A model generated the notes under the pieces. The model saw nothing but the letters and a program-made list of their open reading frames with translations. It had not been told where the DNA came from and ran no database searches. DNA of 64,000 nt, from assembly GCF_001854475.1 (NCBI RefSeq), contig NZ_MNAN01000035.1:219460-283459 (forward strand), written 5' to 3'. This DNA is from Pseudoalteromonas byunsanensis (GTDB taxonomy: Bacteria; Pseudomonadota; Gammaproteobacteria; Enterobacterales; Alteromonadaceae). The position numbers and the translations under genes are program-made. Below are positions 46,459-55,934 of this stretch, one piece after another; the first letter of the stretch is position 1, and every line of letters starts with the position of its first letter.

Positions 46459-48708
46459 TTATTTAATATCTACCTCGATTGTTGTGCCATGATTAGCCCC
46501 TTCGCCCAATGTTGATACAAAATACCAACCCGGTTGTAGGCCATCTAGTTTGAGATATTCATCACTGCCAGAGTGCTGTGAAGAAAAGTCGTAAAAATTG
46601 CGACTTGGCCAAAACTGCCCTACATATAAATTTGTGTTACCAAAGCCGTGACGAGTGCGGATCTCTACTTGACTATCTGGTTCAGTAATTTTGATATAGA
46701 AGTGACTATCTCCCGCTCCCGCACATACCGCTTGTTCATCAAATAATTGGCCATAATTGAGCGGTGGCATAGAGCGACACGTGTCCGGTAACTCTTTTGG
46801 TTTCTTCGCCCCCTCTCTAAGCGCACTGTCATAGCTTGCTGCCAACATCACCGATTGATAGGGTTTGGAGTCTGCGATTGACACATAGTGAATACCCTTA
46901 TTTAGCGTAACGGTCAGTACTTGCTCTGCGTGCACGGTTTTCGAACGCACCACTGCATTATTTTCAGTTGCCCATTGTCTTGGGTTGTACAGTAAACGTG
47001 TGGTTTTTTGTGCGCCTCGGGTACTTAAATATAATGTGGTGTTGTCATGATTAACCTGTACTTTAAAGTACTGCATCTGCCCGCTGATACACTCCGCTTG
47101 GTCGAGCTTCAAAGTGTCACCAGAGCTTGCAGTATCCCCTTCTAAGCAGTTAGCTGGAAGGTAAAGCGGAACGCCCAACTCATTTTTGGCTCGCAGTTGT
47201 AGCCCATCCGGATCACCTTCATGTGGCTGTGGCAGCCAAGCCTGTAAACAGGCCGCATCTTTCACGCAAGGGTCTGTCAGTGCTTTCATAAAGTTAACAA
47301 GGTCGGTGATATCTTGCTCACTTAGATCCAGAGGAACCAACACTGGGGCCCCGTCAGATATTTCAAAATCAACGATTTTGGCCGCTTCTTCGGTATTTAT
47401 CTCAGCATCTACGAATAGCGACTCGCAATCCTCTCGATGCTTAAATTGCGCTTGCTGACACCACCTTTTGTTGTCGAAATAATCACGCAATGTGGCGCGA
47501 TAATCATTGTAATGCTCCATCACTTGTTCAAGCGTATCGTAATTACCTGCATGACCGTAAGGACCAGTGACTTCAATATTCAACAGCGTTCCAGAGCGGA
47601 AGCTAAATATATCAGCCTCACTGTTGTTACGATGCATACGGCCAAGGTCATTGGTTTGGGTGTCTCCCGCGCCTGTACCCGGGCCTATTTGTGGAAACGC
47701 CAACCTATGGTAGTTAGATACCTTGGTTTGCGTAAAGCTGTCAGTGTTGTGGCAACCGACACATTGTGTGGGTATATCCGTTGGCGGTTCACCGCCATCC
47801 GATGGCGGAGGGGGCAGGTATAAATATAAGAATGCACCACGCTTTTGCGACTCGGTGATCGCTGACTTATCACCTCGAACGTAAGCAAACCAAGGGTTAT
47901 TGGTAAAGTTCATGGACTTTTCGTAAGCAGCAATCGCTTTAGTTATGTTGTTAAAAGTGACCACCTCTTCACCGGGTGAAGTGCTTGCACCATACACCTT
48001 TTCAAAATGCGCTCGCCAATTGTTTTTAAACAACTCACCCTGACCACTGCCATAGTCGCCAATTCGTGCGGCTAAATGTGCTCTAACAGCTTCATTTGAC
48101 TGCCCCTGCATAAAATCAAAACCACGCATCTCGGAAGCGGTGATCACAGGAAAACGAGACTGCGCTTGCAATAAGCTATCTCCCGCATTTGGATCTGCCT
48201 GTTCATAGGGAACATCCGGTGTGCTAATACCCCGCTCGGGGTTTAACCAGTCCAAGAATTCGACACGCGCATCACGAAACAAGCTACGCTTTTCAGTCCA
48301 GGCATTAAAAACTGTGGGTGAGTTTCTGGGTATATACAGATTGTCAGTTAGGGTTTCTCTACCTGGTCCCAATACATCTTCATCTTTTGCCAGCGTACCG
48401 ATTGGCAATGCTAAACCATCACCACCGCCTAAATAGGGATGGTGACAGCTTGCACAGGCCACATCTTTGTTGCCACTCAACGCTTTGGTAAAAAACAATA
48501 GTTTTCCAAGCTGCACTTCGGGGTCATCTACAGCGGGAATATTTGCGCCGGTGGTTAAATCTCCCGTTAATTCATGCTGCGCTATCAACTGCGCAAGCTT
48601 GGCGTCTAAATCAGGTTCTTCGGATGGAAGTACATCACTGGCAAGTACCTTGCTGGCGACTGCGCAGAGGCTGATCAGTAAAGCAATCCGTCTTCTCATT
48701 GTTATCAT
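46459..48708 (-). CDS. Exported di-haem cytochrome c peroxidase-like protein with C-terminal PPC-type domains
   Basis: A 749-residue exported c-type cytochrome. Signal peptide residues 1-23; haem site 1 is CASCHH (85-90) and haem site 2 is CVGCHN (316-321), the CcpA/MauG layout (about 40-490). The added C-terminus (about 500-749) has two repeats rich in LYLSTRGAQ, YFKVQV and YFVSTLG-type strands, resembling pre-peptidase C-terminal (PPC) domains. The length is about twice that of typical CcpA (about 330), so a peroxidase with an attached surface-binding or secretion segment is likely. AAGGA lies seven bases upstream of the ATG. Confidence 0.82.
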   Translation of the reverse strand: MITMRRRIALLISLCAVASKVLASDVLPSEEPDLDAKLAQLIAQHELTGDLTTGANIPAVDDPEVQLGKLLFFTKALSGNKDVACASCHHPYLGGGDGLALPIGTLAKDEDVLGPGRETLTDNLYIPRNSPTVFNAWTEKRSLFRDARVEFLDWLNPERGISTPDVPYEQADPNAGDSLLQAQSRFPVITASEMRGFDFMQGQSNEAVRAHLAARIGDYGSGQGELFKNNWRAHFEKVYGASTSPGEEVVTFNNITKAIAAYEKSMNFTNNPWFAYVRGDKSAITESQKRGAFLYLYLPPPPSDGGEPPTDIPTQCVGCHNTDSFTQTKVSNYHRLAFPQIGPGTGAGDTQTNDLGRMHRNNSEADIFSFRSGTLLNIEVTGPYGHAGNYDTLEQVMEHYNDYRATLRDYFDNKRWCQQAQFKHREDCESLFVDAEINTEEAAKIVDFEISDGAPVLVPLDLSEQDITDLVNFMKALTDPCVKDAACLQAWLPQPHEGDPDGLQLRAKNELGVPLYLPANCLEGDTASSGDTLKLDQAECISGQMQYFKVQVNHDNTTLYLSTRGAQKTTRLLYNPRQWATENNAVVRSKTVHAEQVLTVTLNKGIHYVSIADSKPYQSVMLAASYDSALREGAKKPKELPDTCRSMPPLNYGQLFDEQAVCAGAGDSHFYIKITEPDSQVEIRTRHGFGNTNLYVGQFWPSRNFYDFSSQHSGSDEYLKLDGLQPGWYFVSTLGEGANHGTTIEVDIK

Positions 48709-49050
48709 GTTAGTTTCCTTTGCTGTTTGAGAATGCTCTCAAACCTGAAAACTAACCCAAAAAATTTACATTTGCAAAATACTAAATACAAATACCGCAA
48801 AAATAAATTTAAATGTATATTTTTCATAGATTTAAAAAACAAAGCAAGTAAAAAACAAACAAAAACAACAGTATAATTAGCAATGATTAAAGGTTAAGTT
48901 ATGACCAAAGTTAAATAAAGGTTAACAATGCGCTATTGCTCTTTGCTCATAAAAATCAGAACATATAACCAAAAAATCTACATCCCCCAATAAAATACTA
49001 TCGAAGTTAAAAATGACATGTGTAAACTATGGGTTTTCCAAGGAGCAGTT
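48709..49050. promoter_or_regulatory. 342-base divergent region with two dyads
   Basis: No gene seen. Next to the peroxidase gene is a palindrome GTTTGAGA (48725-48732) / TCTCAAAC (48737-48744), just upstream of its ribosome site. In the middle lie two copies of a TAAAGGTTAA element (48887-48897 and 48916-48926), the second inside a 19-base stretch identical to one at 36405-36423. Confidence 0.5.
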
Positions 49051-49407
49051 ATGACGATTACCAGAGAACATACCAACCAACGCATGAGCCGCATTGTTAC
49101 CCACAACAACACCGTTTATTTATGCGGACAAGTCTGTGAAGACGCAAGCAAAGACATCACCGAACAAACTCAAACTATGCTTGCCAAAGTAGATGATTTA
49201 CTCGCACAGGCCAACAGCGATAAATACCACCTACTAAGCGCAACGGTCTACATCAGCGATATGAAGTATTTCGCTCAGATGAATGCCGTGTGGGATGCTT
49301 GGGTGCCAGAGGGTCATGCCCCTGCCAGAGCCTGTGTGCAAGCCGCAATGGCTCGCCCTGAACTGTTGGTAGAAGTATCAGTAGTTGCAGCCGTTAAAGA
49401 AAGTTAG
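49051..49407 (+). CDS. RidA family enamine/imine deaminase
   Basis: A 118-residue protein with the RidA fold and trimer-type conserved Arg in PARACVQAAMARPELLVEV, the catalytic region that removes reactive 2-aminoacrylate. The start is ATG 49051, with AAGGAG 5 bases upstream; an 11-codon longer frame lacks support. RidA proteins of this length often stand alone or beside amino-acid catabolic genes. Its upstream region contains the TAAAGGTTAA elements described separately. Confidence 0.88.
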   Translation: MTITREHTNQRMSRIVTHNNTVYLCGQVCEDASKDITEQTQTMLAKVDDLLAQANSDKYHLLSATVYISDMKYFAQMNAVWDAWVPEGHAPARACVQAAMARPELLVEVSVVAAVKES

Positions 49408-49678
49408 TGCTTACAAATATATTGTTCGATTGATAAGAGAATGAGGATTCATGTCTACCAGTTAACCTCATTTTCGACCAAAGAGAAATGCTGAATATAA
49501 CCTAGGTAACCAAGCATATATGCTAGATACATGTATTACCTTTGACACTTCACAACGCTGTCATTATTTAAAATACAGCGCACTGATACAGCAGTGCAAA
49601 ACCATTCACCGCAAACTACAAAATCGAAATAAAAACCGCCTATACTGACTATTATTGTTGCTAACAAAAAGATATATC

Positions 49679-50416
49679 TTGAAAAAGCTGTATTGTCTGG
49701 TCGTTGCTTTTTTATCTGTACATGGTTTTTTTAGCCCAGTACTTAATGCTCAGAGCGACACGTTAAAACCGTTCACTTTGGCCACCACTAACGATCCTAG
49801 AACACCTTTATATCAAAAAACAGTACAAGTACTGCACGTTGCAATGGCCGAGTTGGGCTACTCGCTTACTGTGATAACGCTACCAAGCAAACGCAGTTTG
49901 AGTTGGGCGAATATGGGCAAAGTTGATGGTGAGCTATTCAGAGTCAGCGATTTAGATCTGTCAATTTATCCAAATTTAACACGAGTCAACGAACCCATTG
50001 CCACGATAGATCAATCTGTCATAGGCAAATCAGATGTAGTGGTCAATGGCTGGCAAAGCATGAAACGCTATATCATCGCCTATGAGCGAGGCACCGCTTT
50101 TTTGGATAAAAATCAAAGCCGTTTTAAGGACGTGATCTTAGTAGACGACTTTGATCAAGCCATTGAGCTCATCATGGCCGGTAGAGCAGATATCACAGTG
50201 ACCAGTAGAGCAACAGCACAGCGTTTAATGCATAGTTCGGCCCAACCATACACTGAGATAAAAATCCATTCCCCTGCGTTAGTTGAGATAAAACTACATA
50301 CCTATATCAACAAACCACGCCATCCAGAACTTGCCCACCAACTTGCTGAAGTGCTCAAAGCGATGAAGCTTGATGGTCGTTACCAACAACTGAGCTCATT
50401 GACGGCCTTCCAATAA
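49679..50416 (+). CDS. Periplasmic binding protein, family 3-like, TTG start
   Basis: A 245-residue exported protein. The signal peptide MKKLYCLVVAFLSVHGFFS is followed by a family 3-type receptor fold with FTLATTNDPRTPLYQ, LGYSLTVITLPSKRSLSWA and LIMAGRADITVTSRATA. No transporter genes are adjacent. The ATG is absent; TTG 49679 gives a normal signal peptide and fits a TATACT at 49641-49646, whereas a TTG eight codons earlier would be leaderless. The ligand is unknown; the block DGELFRVSDLDL is like receptors in Alteromonadales but was not placed. Confidence 0.72.
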   Translation: MKKLYCLVVAFLSVHGFFSPVLNAQSDTLKPFTLATTNDPRTPLYQKTVQVLHVAMAELGYSLTVITLPSKRSLSWANMGKVDGELFRVSDLDLSIYPNLTRVNEPIATIDQSVIGKSDVVVNGWQSMKRYIIAYERGTAFLDKNQSRFKDVILVDDFDQAIELIMAGRADITVTSRATAQRLMHSSAQPYTEIKIHSPALVEIKLHTYINKPRHPELAHQLAEVLKAMKLDGRYQQLSSLTAFQ

Positions 50417-50425
50417 TTAGAACCG

Positions 50426-51118
50426 TTAGCTTTTTGCTCGTTTTAGTAATTTTTGCTTTGCTCTAGGAAGTAAACGATTAACACGTACCAACCAATAGAG
50501 CATGAGCAATAAAATAATAAGATCCGCATATTCAACTAAAGGAAAATGACGAATGTCTTCTGGAGCACGTTTTAATCCCTGCCCCACAAATGAGCCCACC
50601 GCAATAAACATAGCAAAACACATGCGCCATACATGGCGAGTTAACCGCGCGCGTTGACTGATTTCTTTAGCCTTAATATAGCGAAGGTCCAGTACTGCAC
50701 TGACTATGGCAAGTACACCAAACATGATAAAAGGCTCAGCAGAGAATCCTTGGAAACGCCCCATCGGTGACTGACTCACCAAATATACGCAATAGATACT
50801 GTATAACCCGATAAGCAAAGCAATACACATCAATGTATAGTTAAAACCGCCAACCCTTTGAATTTCTGTCCTAAATACGGCTAAGGCTGTGAGTACTAAA
50901 TAAAGAGTAAAGGCCCCCGCAATCACCGATATCGTCATAGGTTTAATATAGGCTACCACAGCGCCTGATATCGCCATTAGAGCCATAGAGACAACAAACC
51001 AGTGACCCGCTTTGATATGCCCCTTACTCCCTTTTTTCAAAAACAACGCCATATATCCGGCAAATACCGCCACTGTGCCAGCCATGATATGACTAACGAG
51101 CATAATAGATTGCTCCAT
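50426..51118 (-). CDS. DUF2306-like multipass membrane protein
   Basis: A 230-residue inner-membrane protein with about seven hydrophobic helices. The N-terminus SHIMAGTVAVFAGYMALFLKKGSKGHIKAGH (in parts, residues 9-39) resembles DUF2306 (H...G...H spaced helices), a family with no known function. The start is ATG 51118, with GGAG six bases upstream; a longer frame to 51160 has no ribosome site. It is divergent from the membrane-bound AraC regulator gene, so it may be regulated by it. Confidence 0.65.
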   Translation of the reverse strand: MEQSIMLVSHIMAGTVAVFAGYMALFLKKGSKGHIKAGHWFVVSMALMAISGAVVAYIKPMTISVIAGAFTLYLVLTALAVFRTEIQRVGGFNYTLMCIALLIGLYSIYCVYLVSQSPMGRFQGFSAEPFIMFGVLAIVSAVLDLRYIKAKEISQRARLTRHVWRMCFAMFIAVGSFVGQGLKRAPEDIRHFPLVEYADLIILLLMLYWLVRVNRLLPRAKQKLLKRAKS

Positions 51119-51261
51119 AACAACTCCAAAAAATAAGCCATAATTTAAATTCAGACTCATGCTAAGCTCAATCTGTTAAAGTGTCGTCCTAGCCAGTTAG
51201 GAAAGACATAAAAAATAAATATAAGCATATTAATCAACAAGATAAAAAATTAGGGATTTTC

Positions 51262-52413
51262 ATGACTCAGCCTTTTGAAATGCTATTATCAGGTATTACA
51301 CTTGGTGTTGGTGGGTTTTCTTGTTTTTTAGTTGCCCATAAAATGTGCAAACAGGCGTTTTATATTCCGCTTTTTATTCTAATTCTAGCACTCACTTTGC
51401 TCAGTGCCGGAGGCACTATTTTTGTAGGCTTTGAGCAACATAAATTTGGCTATATCTCGATTCTGGCGCCTAGCTTTTTACTGTTGGCACCGAGTCTTTG
51501 GCTATACTCAAATGCACTGGTTGCCAGTACACCATGGCGCTTTAAGACATCGCACATCAAGCACTATATTCCCGCGCTCACGAGTTTGCTTCTTAGCGCT
51601 GCCATCGCGTTGGCGCCAAAATCACTGTTACAAGACATGTTTTTCAGTAATCTAGATGTAACGCCCAATTACCTCTCAATATTTATTAGCGTCGCAACCA
51701 TGCTTGTTATTGGAATATGGTTGCTACAGACAGTAGGTTATTTACTCAGTCTGGCAAAACTCACTCATCAGTATCACCTTAAACTTAAACATGTTTTTTG
51801 TGATCTCACCAACAAAAAACTGAAATGGTTACGGATCATCGTAGCAATCATGTTGATTAACGGTACTTGGGCACTGTTAGCCATCACAGACATTAACTTT
51901 GCTCTATTTGAAGCTGCTTGGGGGCAGCTACTGTGTTTGTTGACAATATGGTGGTTAGGCTACTTTGGTTTAAACCAACAACCAGGATTTGCCCCTGTCT
52001 ATAACGAAGCAACAGCACAAAGCAGCCTAGATAGCACCCATTTTGCGCGCTATCAACGCTCTGCACTGAGCGAACAGCAAAGTCAGCTTATCGCCAAGAA
52101 AATACAACAAGCAATTGAAAATGATAAGCTTTATCTAGATTCACAACTGACTCTTTATAAACTTGCTAAGCATATAAGTGAACCTAGTCAGTATGTTTCG
52201 CAAACTCTGAGTCAGGTCATGCAAACGTCATTTTTCGAATGTATAAATAACGCGCGGATTGAGGCGGCAAAAGAAATGTTACAAACAGGTCAGTACAGTA
52301 TATTAGACGTTGCTATGTCAGTTGGGTTTAATGCCCGCTCGTCATTCTATAAAGCGTTTAAAAATAGAACCAACATGACACCGAGTCAATTCCAAAAGAA
52401 CATAGGGTTATAG
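51262..52413 (+). CDS. AraC family regulator with N-terminal multi-helix membrane domain
   Basis: A 383-residue protein with about seven predicted membrane helices (about 8-240) followed by a cytoplasmic linker and a C-terminal AraC-type double HTH (about 275-383). The second HTH is SILDVAMSVGFNARSSFYKAFK, ending in NMTPSQFQK. Such membrane-anchored AraC proteins may sense a ligand in or near the membrane. It lies 63 bases upstream of a TonB-dependent receptor gene on the same strand and divergent from the DUF2306 gene; both are candidate targets. AGGGA precedes the ATG. Confidence 0.88.
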   Translation: MTQPFEMLLSGITLGVGGFSCFLVAHKMCKQAFYIPLFILILALTLLSAGGTIFVGFEQHKFGYISILAPSFLLLAPSLWLYSNALVASTPWRFKTSHIKHYIPALTSLLLSAAIALAPKSLLQDMFFSNLDVTPNYLSIFISVATMLVIGIWLLQTVGYLLSLAKLTHQYHLKLKHVFCDLTNKKLKWLRIIVAIMLINGTWALLAITDINFALFEAAWGQLLCLLTIWWLGYFGLNQQPGFAPVYNEATAQSSLDSTHFARYQRSALSEQQSQLIAKKIQQAIENDKLYLDSQLTLYKLAKHISEPSQYVSQTLSQVMQTSFFECINNARIEAAKEMLQTGQYSILDVAMSVGFNARSSFYKAFKNRTNMTPSQFQKNIGL

Positions 52414-52475
52414 CCTGAAATCCCCCCTAGTTTAGGTCTATACTTGACGAATATAGCAATAACAATGAGGATGAC

Positions 52476-54806
52476 ATGATGTTATTAAGCAAGCGCGCTC
52501 GCTATATATTTGGCTGTACTATTGTCGCCTGCTCTCCTCACATGTACGCCAGCAACGACATCGACTTATTCTCATTAGATCTCACCGAACTAATGAATGT
52601 AAAGGTTGAGGCTAGAAAAGTAGAAGAAGACTTACAAAATACTCCTCTTTCAGTGTCAGTAATGTCGAGTCAATTTTTAGAACAACGAGCACTAGACAAC
52701 TTAGTAGATGCCGCATATTTTATACCCAATATAGATATTACCACTGTCGGTGAAAATTCAGGTTGCACCCACTGTGCTGGGATCACCATGCGTGGTGTAG
52801 GCCAAGTAGACCCCATTCCAACCACCGATCCCAGCGTGGGCTTGTACATCGATGGGGTATACCATGCTCGCTCTGCGGGGTCGATTGTTAACTTTCTTGA
52901 TATAGAGCGAATTGAAGTACTACGAGGACCGCAGGGCACCTTATATGGTAAAAATTCAATTGGCGGGGCTATCAATATATTGACCCGCAAAGTGAGCGAT
53001 CAGCGACAAATTCGGACCCAACTAACAGCGGGTGAGTTTAATCGATTTGATGCCTCGTTTCTTATCAATCAGCCATTAAGTGAGCGATGGGCCGCAAGAG
53101 TAGCCGTTGCCAAATTTACCGAAGATGGCTTTGTTAAGCGGTTAAATGGAGAGCTCGAAGGTGGTCAGGATGAACTCGCAGTGCTAGCAAAGCTGCGTTA
53201 CCAACACTCTGCAACACTAAGTGTTGAGTTTAGCCTAGACAGACAGTTACAAAACAATGGCAGTGCTCCATCGGTGCTGTCTAAAAAAAATGACAATGCG
53301 GATTTGCTCTCACTTTATAACGTAGTCGCACAGCTTTCTCCCGCCGTTGACCCTATCCCTGAATTACAAACTTTTGCAGACCCTTTTTTGAATGCCGCCA
53401 CCGCTGAAAATGAAAACCACCTAAGTCAAACAGGCTTTCGTGGCACGGTTGAATGGGATATCAACGAGCAAGTACATCTAAAATCAATTACCAGTTACCG
53501 CACTCTTGATGCCATCTATGGCCGAGATTTCGACAATAACCCTGTCAATATCGGCTTTACTCATGATGAACAAACTCAACGTCAACTTAGTCATGAGTTT
53601 AACCTCTCTGGCAACCAAAGTGATGATTTTAAATGGCTATTAGGTTTGTTTGCCATTGATGAGCACATAGATTATGACTTCAGGTTCGTATTTCTCGAAG
53701 GCCTGTATCAGGGTTTAGAAACTCTAGCAGCACCACTTGATGGTTCTCCTTTGAGCGCCCCCACATCCATTGGAGGCCCAAACAATCCTCTCAATCTGGG
53801 CCTTGACCTTGATAACAGCTTTGACAATGACGTTGACAACCAAAGCATTGCGCTATTTGCACACAGTACCTACCAGTTTGCCCCAAAGTGGACCGTAACC
53901 ACTGGCGCACGCTTAACTTGGGAACGTAAAAAGCAGCAAGTTATCACACGATTGAATGTTGCCGATGCCATCGCAATTGACCGAACGGACAGTAGCCCTG
54001 ATGGCGCCATTGAGAAAAGCTGGCGGGTTTTTTCACCGCTATTGGGAGTTCAATATACGCTATCCAAAGACACTATGTATTTTATCAATGCCGCACGCGG
54101 CTTTAAATCAGGAGGGTTTAACGGTGTCGCCAACTCAGCCATCTCTGCACGCCCTTTTGAACCTGAATATCTCACCTCTATTGAATTGGGAGTACGTTCA
54201 GAGTGGTTTGACAGTCAACTGCGACTCAACGGCACCGCTTTTTTGCTCGAGCATCAAGACATGCAGTTACGCGGTGGTGAGTCAGGTGAAGACTCTGGTG
54301 TTGAAATATTTATTGATAATGTTGGCAATACGCGTACCAAAGGTATTGAACTAGAAGTTGAAGCGTTACTCTCTAACACCACCAATCTCAGTTTCAGCGT
54401 GTCTTACACCGACGCCAAATTTACCGATGTAGGTAATGCAACCGAAGTAACGACCACCAGCAAACTGATAAAAACACCGCGTTGGACAGCGGCTTTAAGC
54501 CTACAAAAACTTTGGCCTGTCACCAACAAACACTCGCTGACAACTCGGCTAAGTTGGGCCTATCGTAGCGAGGTCTATAATGATGTGTTTAACAGCGAGC
54601 ACGCTAAACAAGATGCAATTTCACTGTTAAATTTCTACGTAAGTTATCCTATAAATCAGAATCTTAAAGCATCTGCGTTTGTCACCAACCTGACCGATGA
54701 ATACCATGTGATTGGTGCCAATGATTTTACCAGTGCTTTTGGAGTGTCGGAGTACTATTTGGCACCACCTAGGCGCTTTGGGCTATCGTTTAGTTATCAA
54801 TTTTAA
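52476..54806 (+). CDS. TonB-dependent outer-membrane receptor
   Basis: A 776-residue outer-membrane receptor. After a signal peptide (about 1-26) the plug (about 45-165) has VEARKVEEDLQNTPLSVSV and RIEVLRGPQGTLYGKNSIGG. The 22-strand barrel ends in LSFSYQF, with the terminal Phe required for assembly. A CTHC pair in the plug (residues around 95-98) is unusual. It takes up an iron complex or another substrate via TonB; no Fur-like box was recognised. GAGG lies just before the ATG. It follows the membrane-bound AraC regulator gene, 115 bases before a BASS transporter, so the four genes may form one uptake locus. Confidence 0.92.
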   Translation: MMLLSKRARYIFGCTIVACSPHMYASNDIDLFSLDLTELMNVKVEARKVEEDLQNTPLSVSVMSSQFLEQRALDNLVDAAYFIPNIDITTVGENSGCTHCAGITMRGVGQVDPIPTTDPSVGLYIDGVYHARSAGSIVNFLDIERIEVLRGPQGTLYGKNSIGGAINILTRKVSDQRQIRTQLTAGEFNRFDASFLINQPLSERWAARVAVAKFTEDGFVKRLNGELEGGQDELAVLAKLRYQHSATLSVEFSLDRQLQNNGSAPSVLSKKNDNADLLSLYNVVAQLSPAVDPIPELQTFADPFLNAATAENENHLSQTGFRGTVEWDINEQVHLKSITSYRTLDAIYGRDFDNNPVNIGFTHDEQTQRQLSHEFNLSGNQSDDFKWLLGLFAIDEHIDYDFRFVFLEGLYQGLETLAAPLDGSPLSAPTSIGGPNNPLNLGLDLDNSFDNDVDNQSIALFAHSTYQFAPKWTVTTGARLTWERKKQQVITRLNVADAIAIDRTDSSPDGAIEKSWRVFSPLLGVQYTLSKDTMYFINAARGFKSGGFNGVANSAISARPFEPEYLTSIELGVRSEWFDSQLRLNGTAFLLEHQDMQLRGGESGEDSGVEIFIDNVGNTRTKGIELEVEALLSNTTNLSFSVSYTDAKFTDVGNATEVTTTSKLIKTPRWTAALSLQKLWPVTNKHSLTTRLSWAYRSEVYNDVFNSEHAKQDAISLLNFYVSYPINQNLKASAFVTNLTDEYHVIGANDFTSAFGVSEYYLAPPRRFGLSFSYQF

Positions 54807-54921
54807 CCACGAGACATCAAGCTAGTAAGTGGTCGGCGCAGCTTGGCATAGCAAGTTGTTGTAACACAAGATACTATCTTTCTAATAATTAAAAGAAGTT
54901 TTAAATAAAGCGGCCTTTATC

Positions 54922-55863
54922 ATGACAGCCATCACACAATTGTTTCCTGTTTGGGCAATATTGCTCAGCGCACTAGCATTATTTTTTCCAAACCTGTTTA
55001 TTAATTTTAAATCAGCCATTATTCCCATGTTGATGGTGATCATGTTGAGTATGGGTCTGACATTAACTCCCCAAGATTTTGTGCGAGCAATACAACACAA
55101 AAAAGCGGTTTTGATAGCCGTGCTGCTGCAATTTACAGTGATGCCCTTGATGGCTTATGTCTTGGCTACACTACTACGCTTTGATACAGACTTGCTCATT
55201 GGTATGGTGCTGGTTGGCACCGTGGCAGGTGGCACAGCGAGTAATGTAATGTGTTATTTGGCCAAAGGAGATGTGGCTTTATCTATCACCATGACCGCAA
55301 TCAGTACCTTGCTAGGAGTAATACTTACCCCCTTTCTCACTGCCCTGCTGATTGGTCAGGTTGTTGATATCCCTGTTACAGCGATGCTCGCCAGTTTACT
55401 GAAAATAGTACTGCTACCGGTAACTTTAGGCGTGCTGATAAATCGTATTTTTGCCGATAAGCTCAGTCATATCAAACCCCATTTACCATTAGTATCAATG
55501 ACTACCATTGTATTTATTATTGCTATCATCGTAGCGCTAAATAGCACAAAGTTACAAAGCATCGGATTGCTCGTATTTGTGGCAGTAGTAGCGCATAACG
55601 CTATAGGATTGCTACTGGGTTATTGGATACCTAAATGTCTCAAGCAAGAAGAAACGGTCTGCAGAACCATCGCATTCGAAGTTGGTATGCAAAATTCGGG
55701 ACTTGCTGTTGCTCTGGCAATGAAATTTTTTACCCCCGCAACCGCCATCGCTGGGACATTATTTTCCATTTGGCACAACGTCAGTGGGTCAATGTTGGCG
55801 GGCTTTTGGAGCAAACGTTGCGAAAGTAAGCCTGAACTCAAACCTGATACAAAACATTCATAA
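54922..55863 (+). CDS. Bile acid:sodium symporter (BASS) family transporter
   Basis: A 313-residue inner-membrane protein with about nine to ten helices. The sodium/substrate region is typical: MLSMGLTLTPQDF, GGTASNVMCYLAKGDVALSI (two halves) and FEVGMQNSGLAVALAMKFF. Bacterial BASS proteins import bile acids, pantoate or other organic anions with Na+. The substrate here is unknown; the position next to a TonB receptor suggests a periplasm-to-cytoplasm step for the same compound. A terminator hairpin follows. Confidence 0.9.
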   Translation: MTAITQLFPVWAILLSALALFFPNLFINFKSAIIPMLMVIMLSMGLTLTPQDFVRAIQHKKAVLIAVLLQFTVMPLMAYVLATLLRFDTDLLIGMVLVGTVAGGTASNVMCYLAKGDVALSITMTAISTLLGVILTPFLTALLIGQVVDIPVTAMLASLLKIVLLPVTLGVLINRIFADKLSHIKPHLPLVSMTTIVFIIAIIVALNSTKLQSIGLLVFVAVVAHNAIGLLLGYWIPKCLKQEETVCRTIAFEVGMQNSGLAVALAMKFFTPATAIAGTLFSIWHNVSGSMLAGFWSKRCESKPELKPDTKHS

Positions 55864-55872
55864 TACAAGATA

Positions 55873-55899
55873 CAAAAAGCCGCCCAGTGGGCGGCTTGA
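55873..55899 (-). terminator. Terminator of the hsp20 gene (also after BASS gene)
   Basis: AAGCCGCCC (55877-55885) and GGGCGGCTT (55889-55897) with loop AGT. On the minus strand the stem is followed by TTTTTGTATC, giving a proper terminator for the leftward hsp20 gene; the plus side has only TT. Confidence 0.8.
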
Positions 55900-55934
55900 T
55901 TAGGATCAACAACGTAATAAGGAATAGTTACAGG

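Noticed and set aside
47437..47823. 128-codon rightward frame
   Set aside because: Antisense to the haem-binding part of the cytochrome peroxidase gene; no family similarity seen.
52670..52990. Leftward 106-codon frame inside the TonB receptor gene
   Set aside because: Shadow of the plug coding sequence; the receptor has full family signatures.
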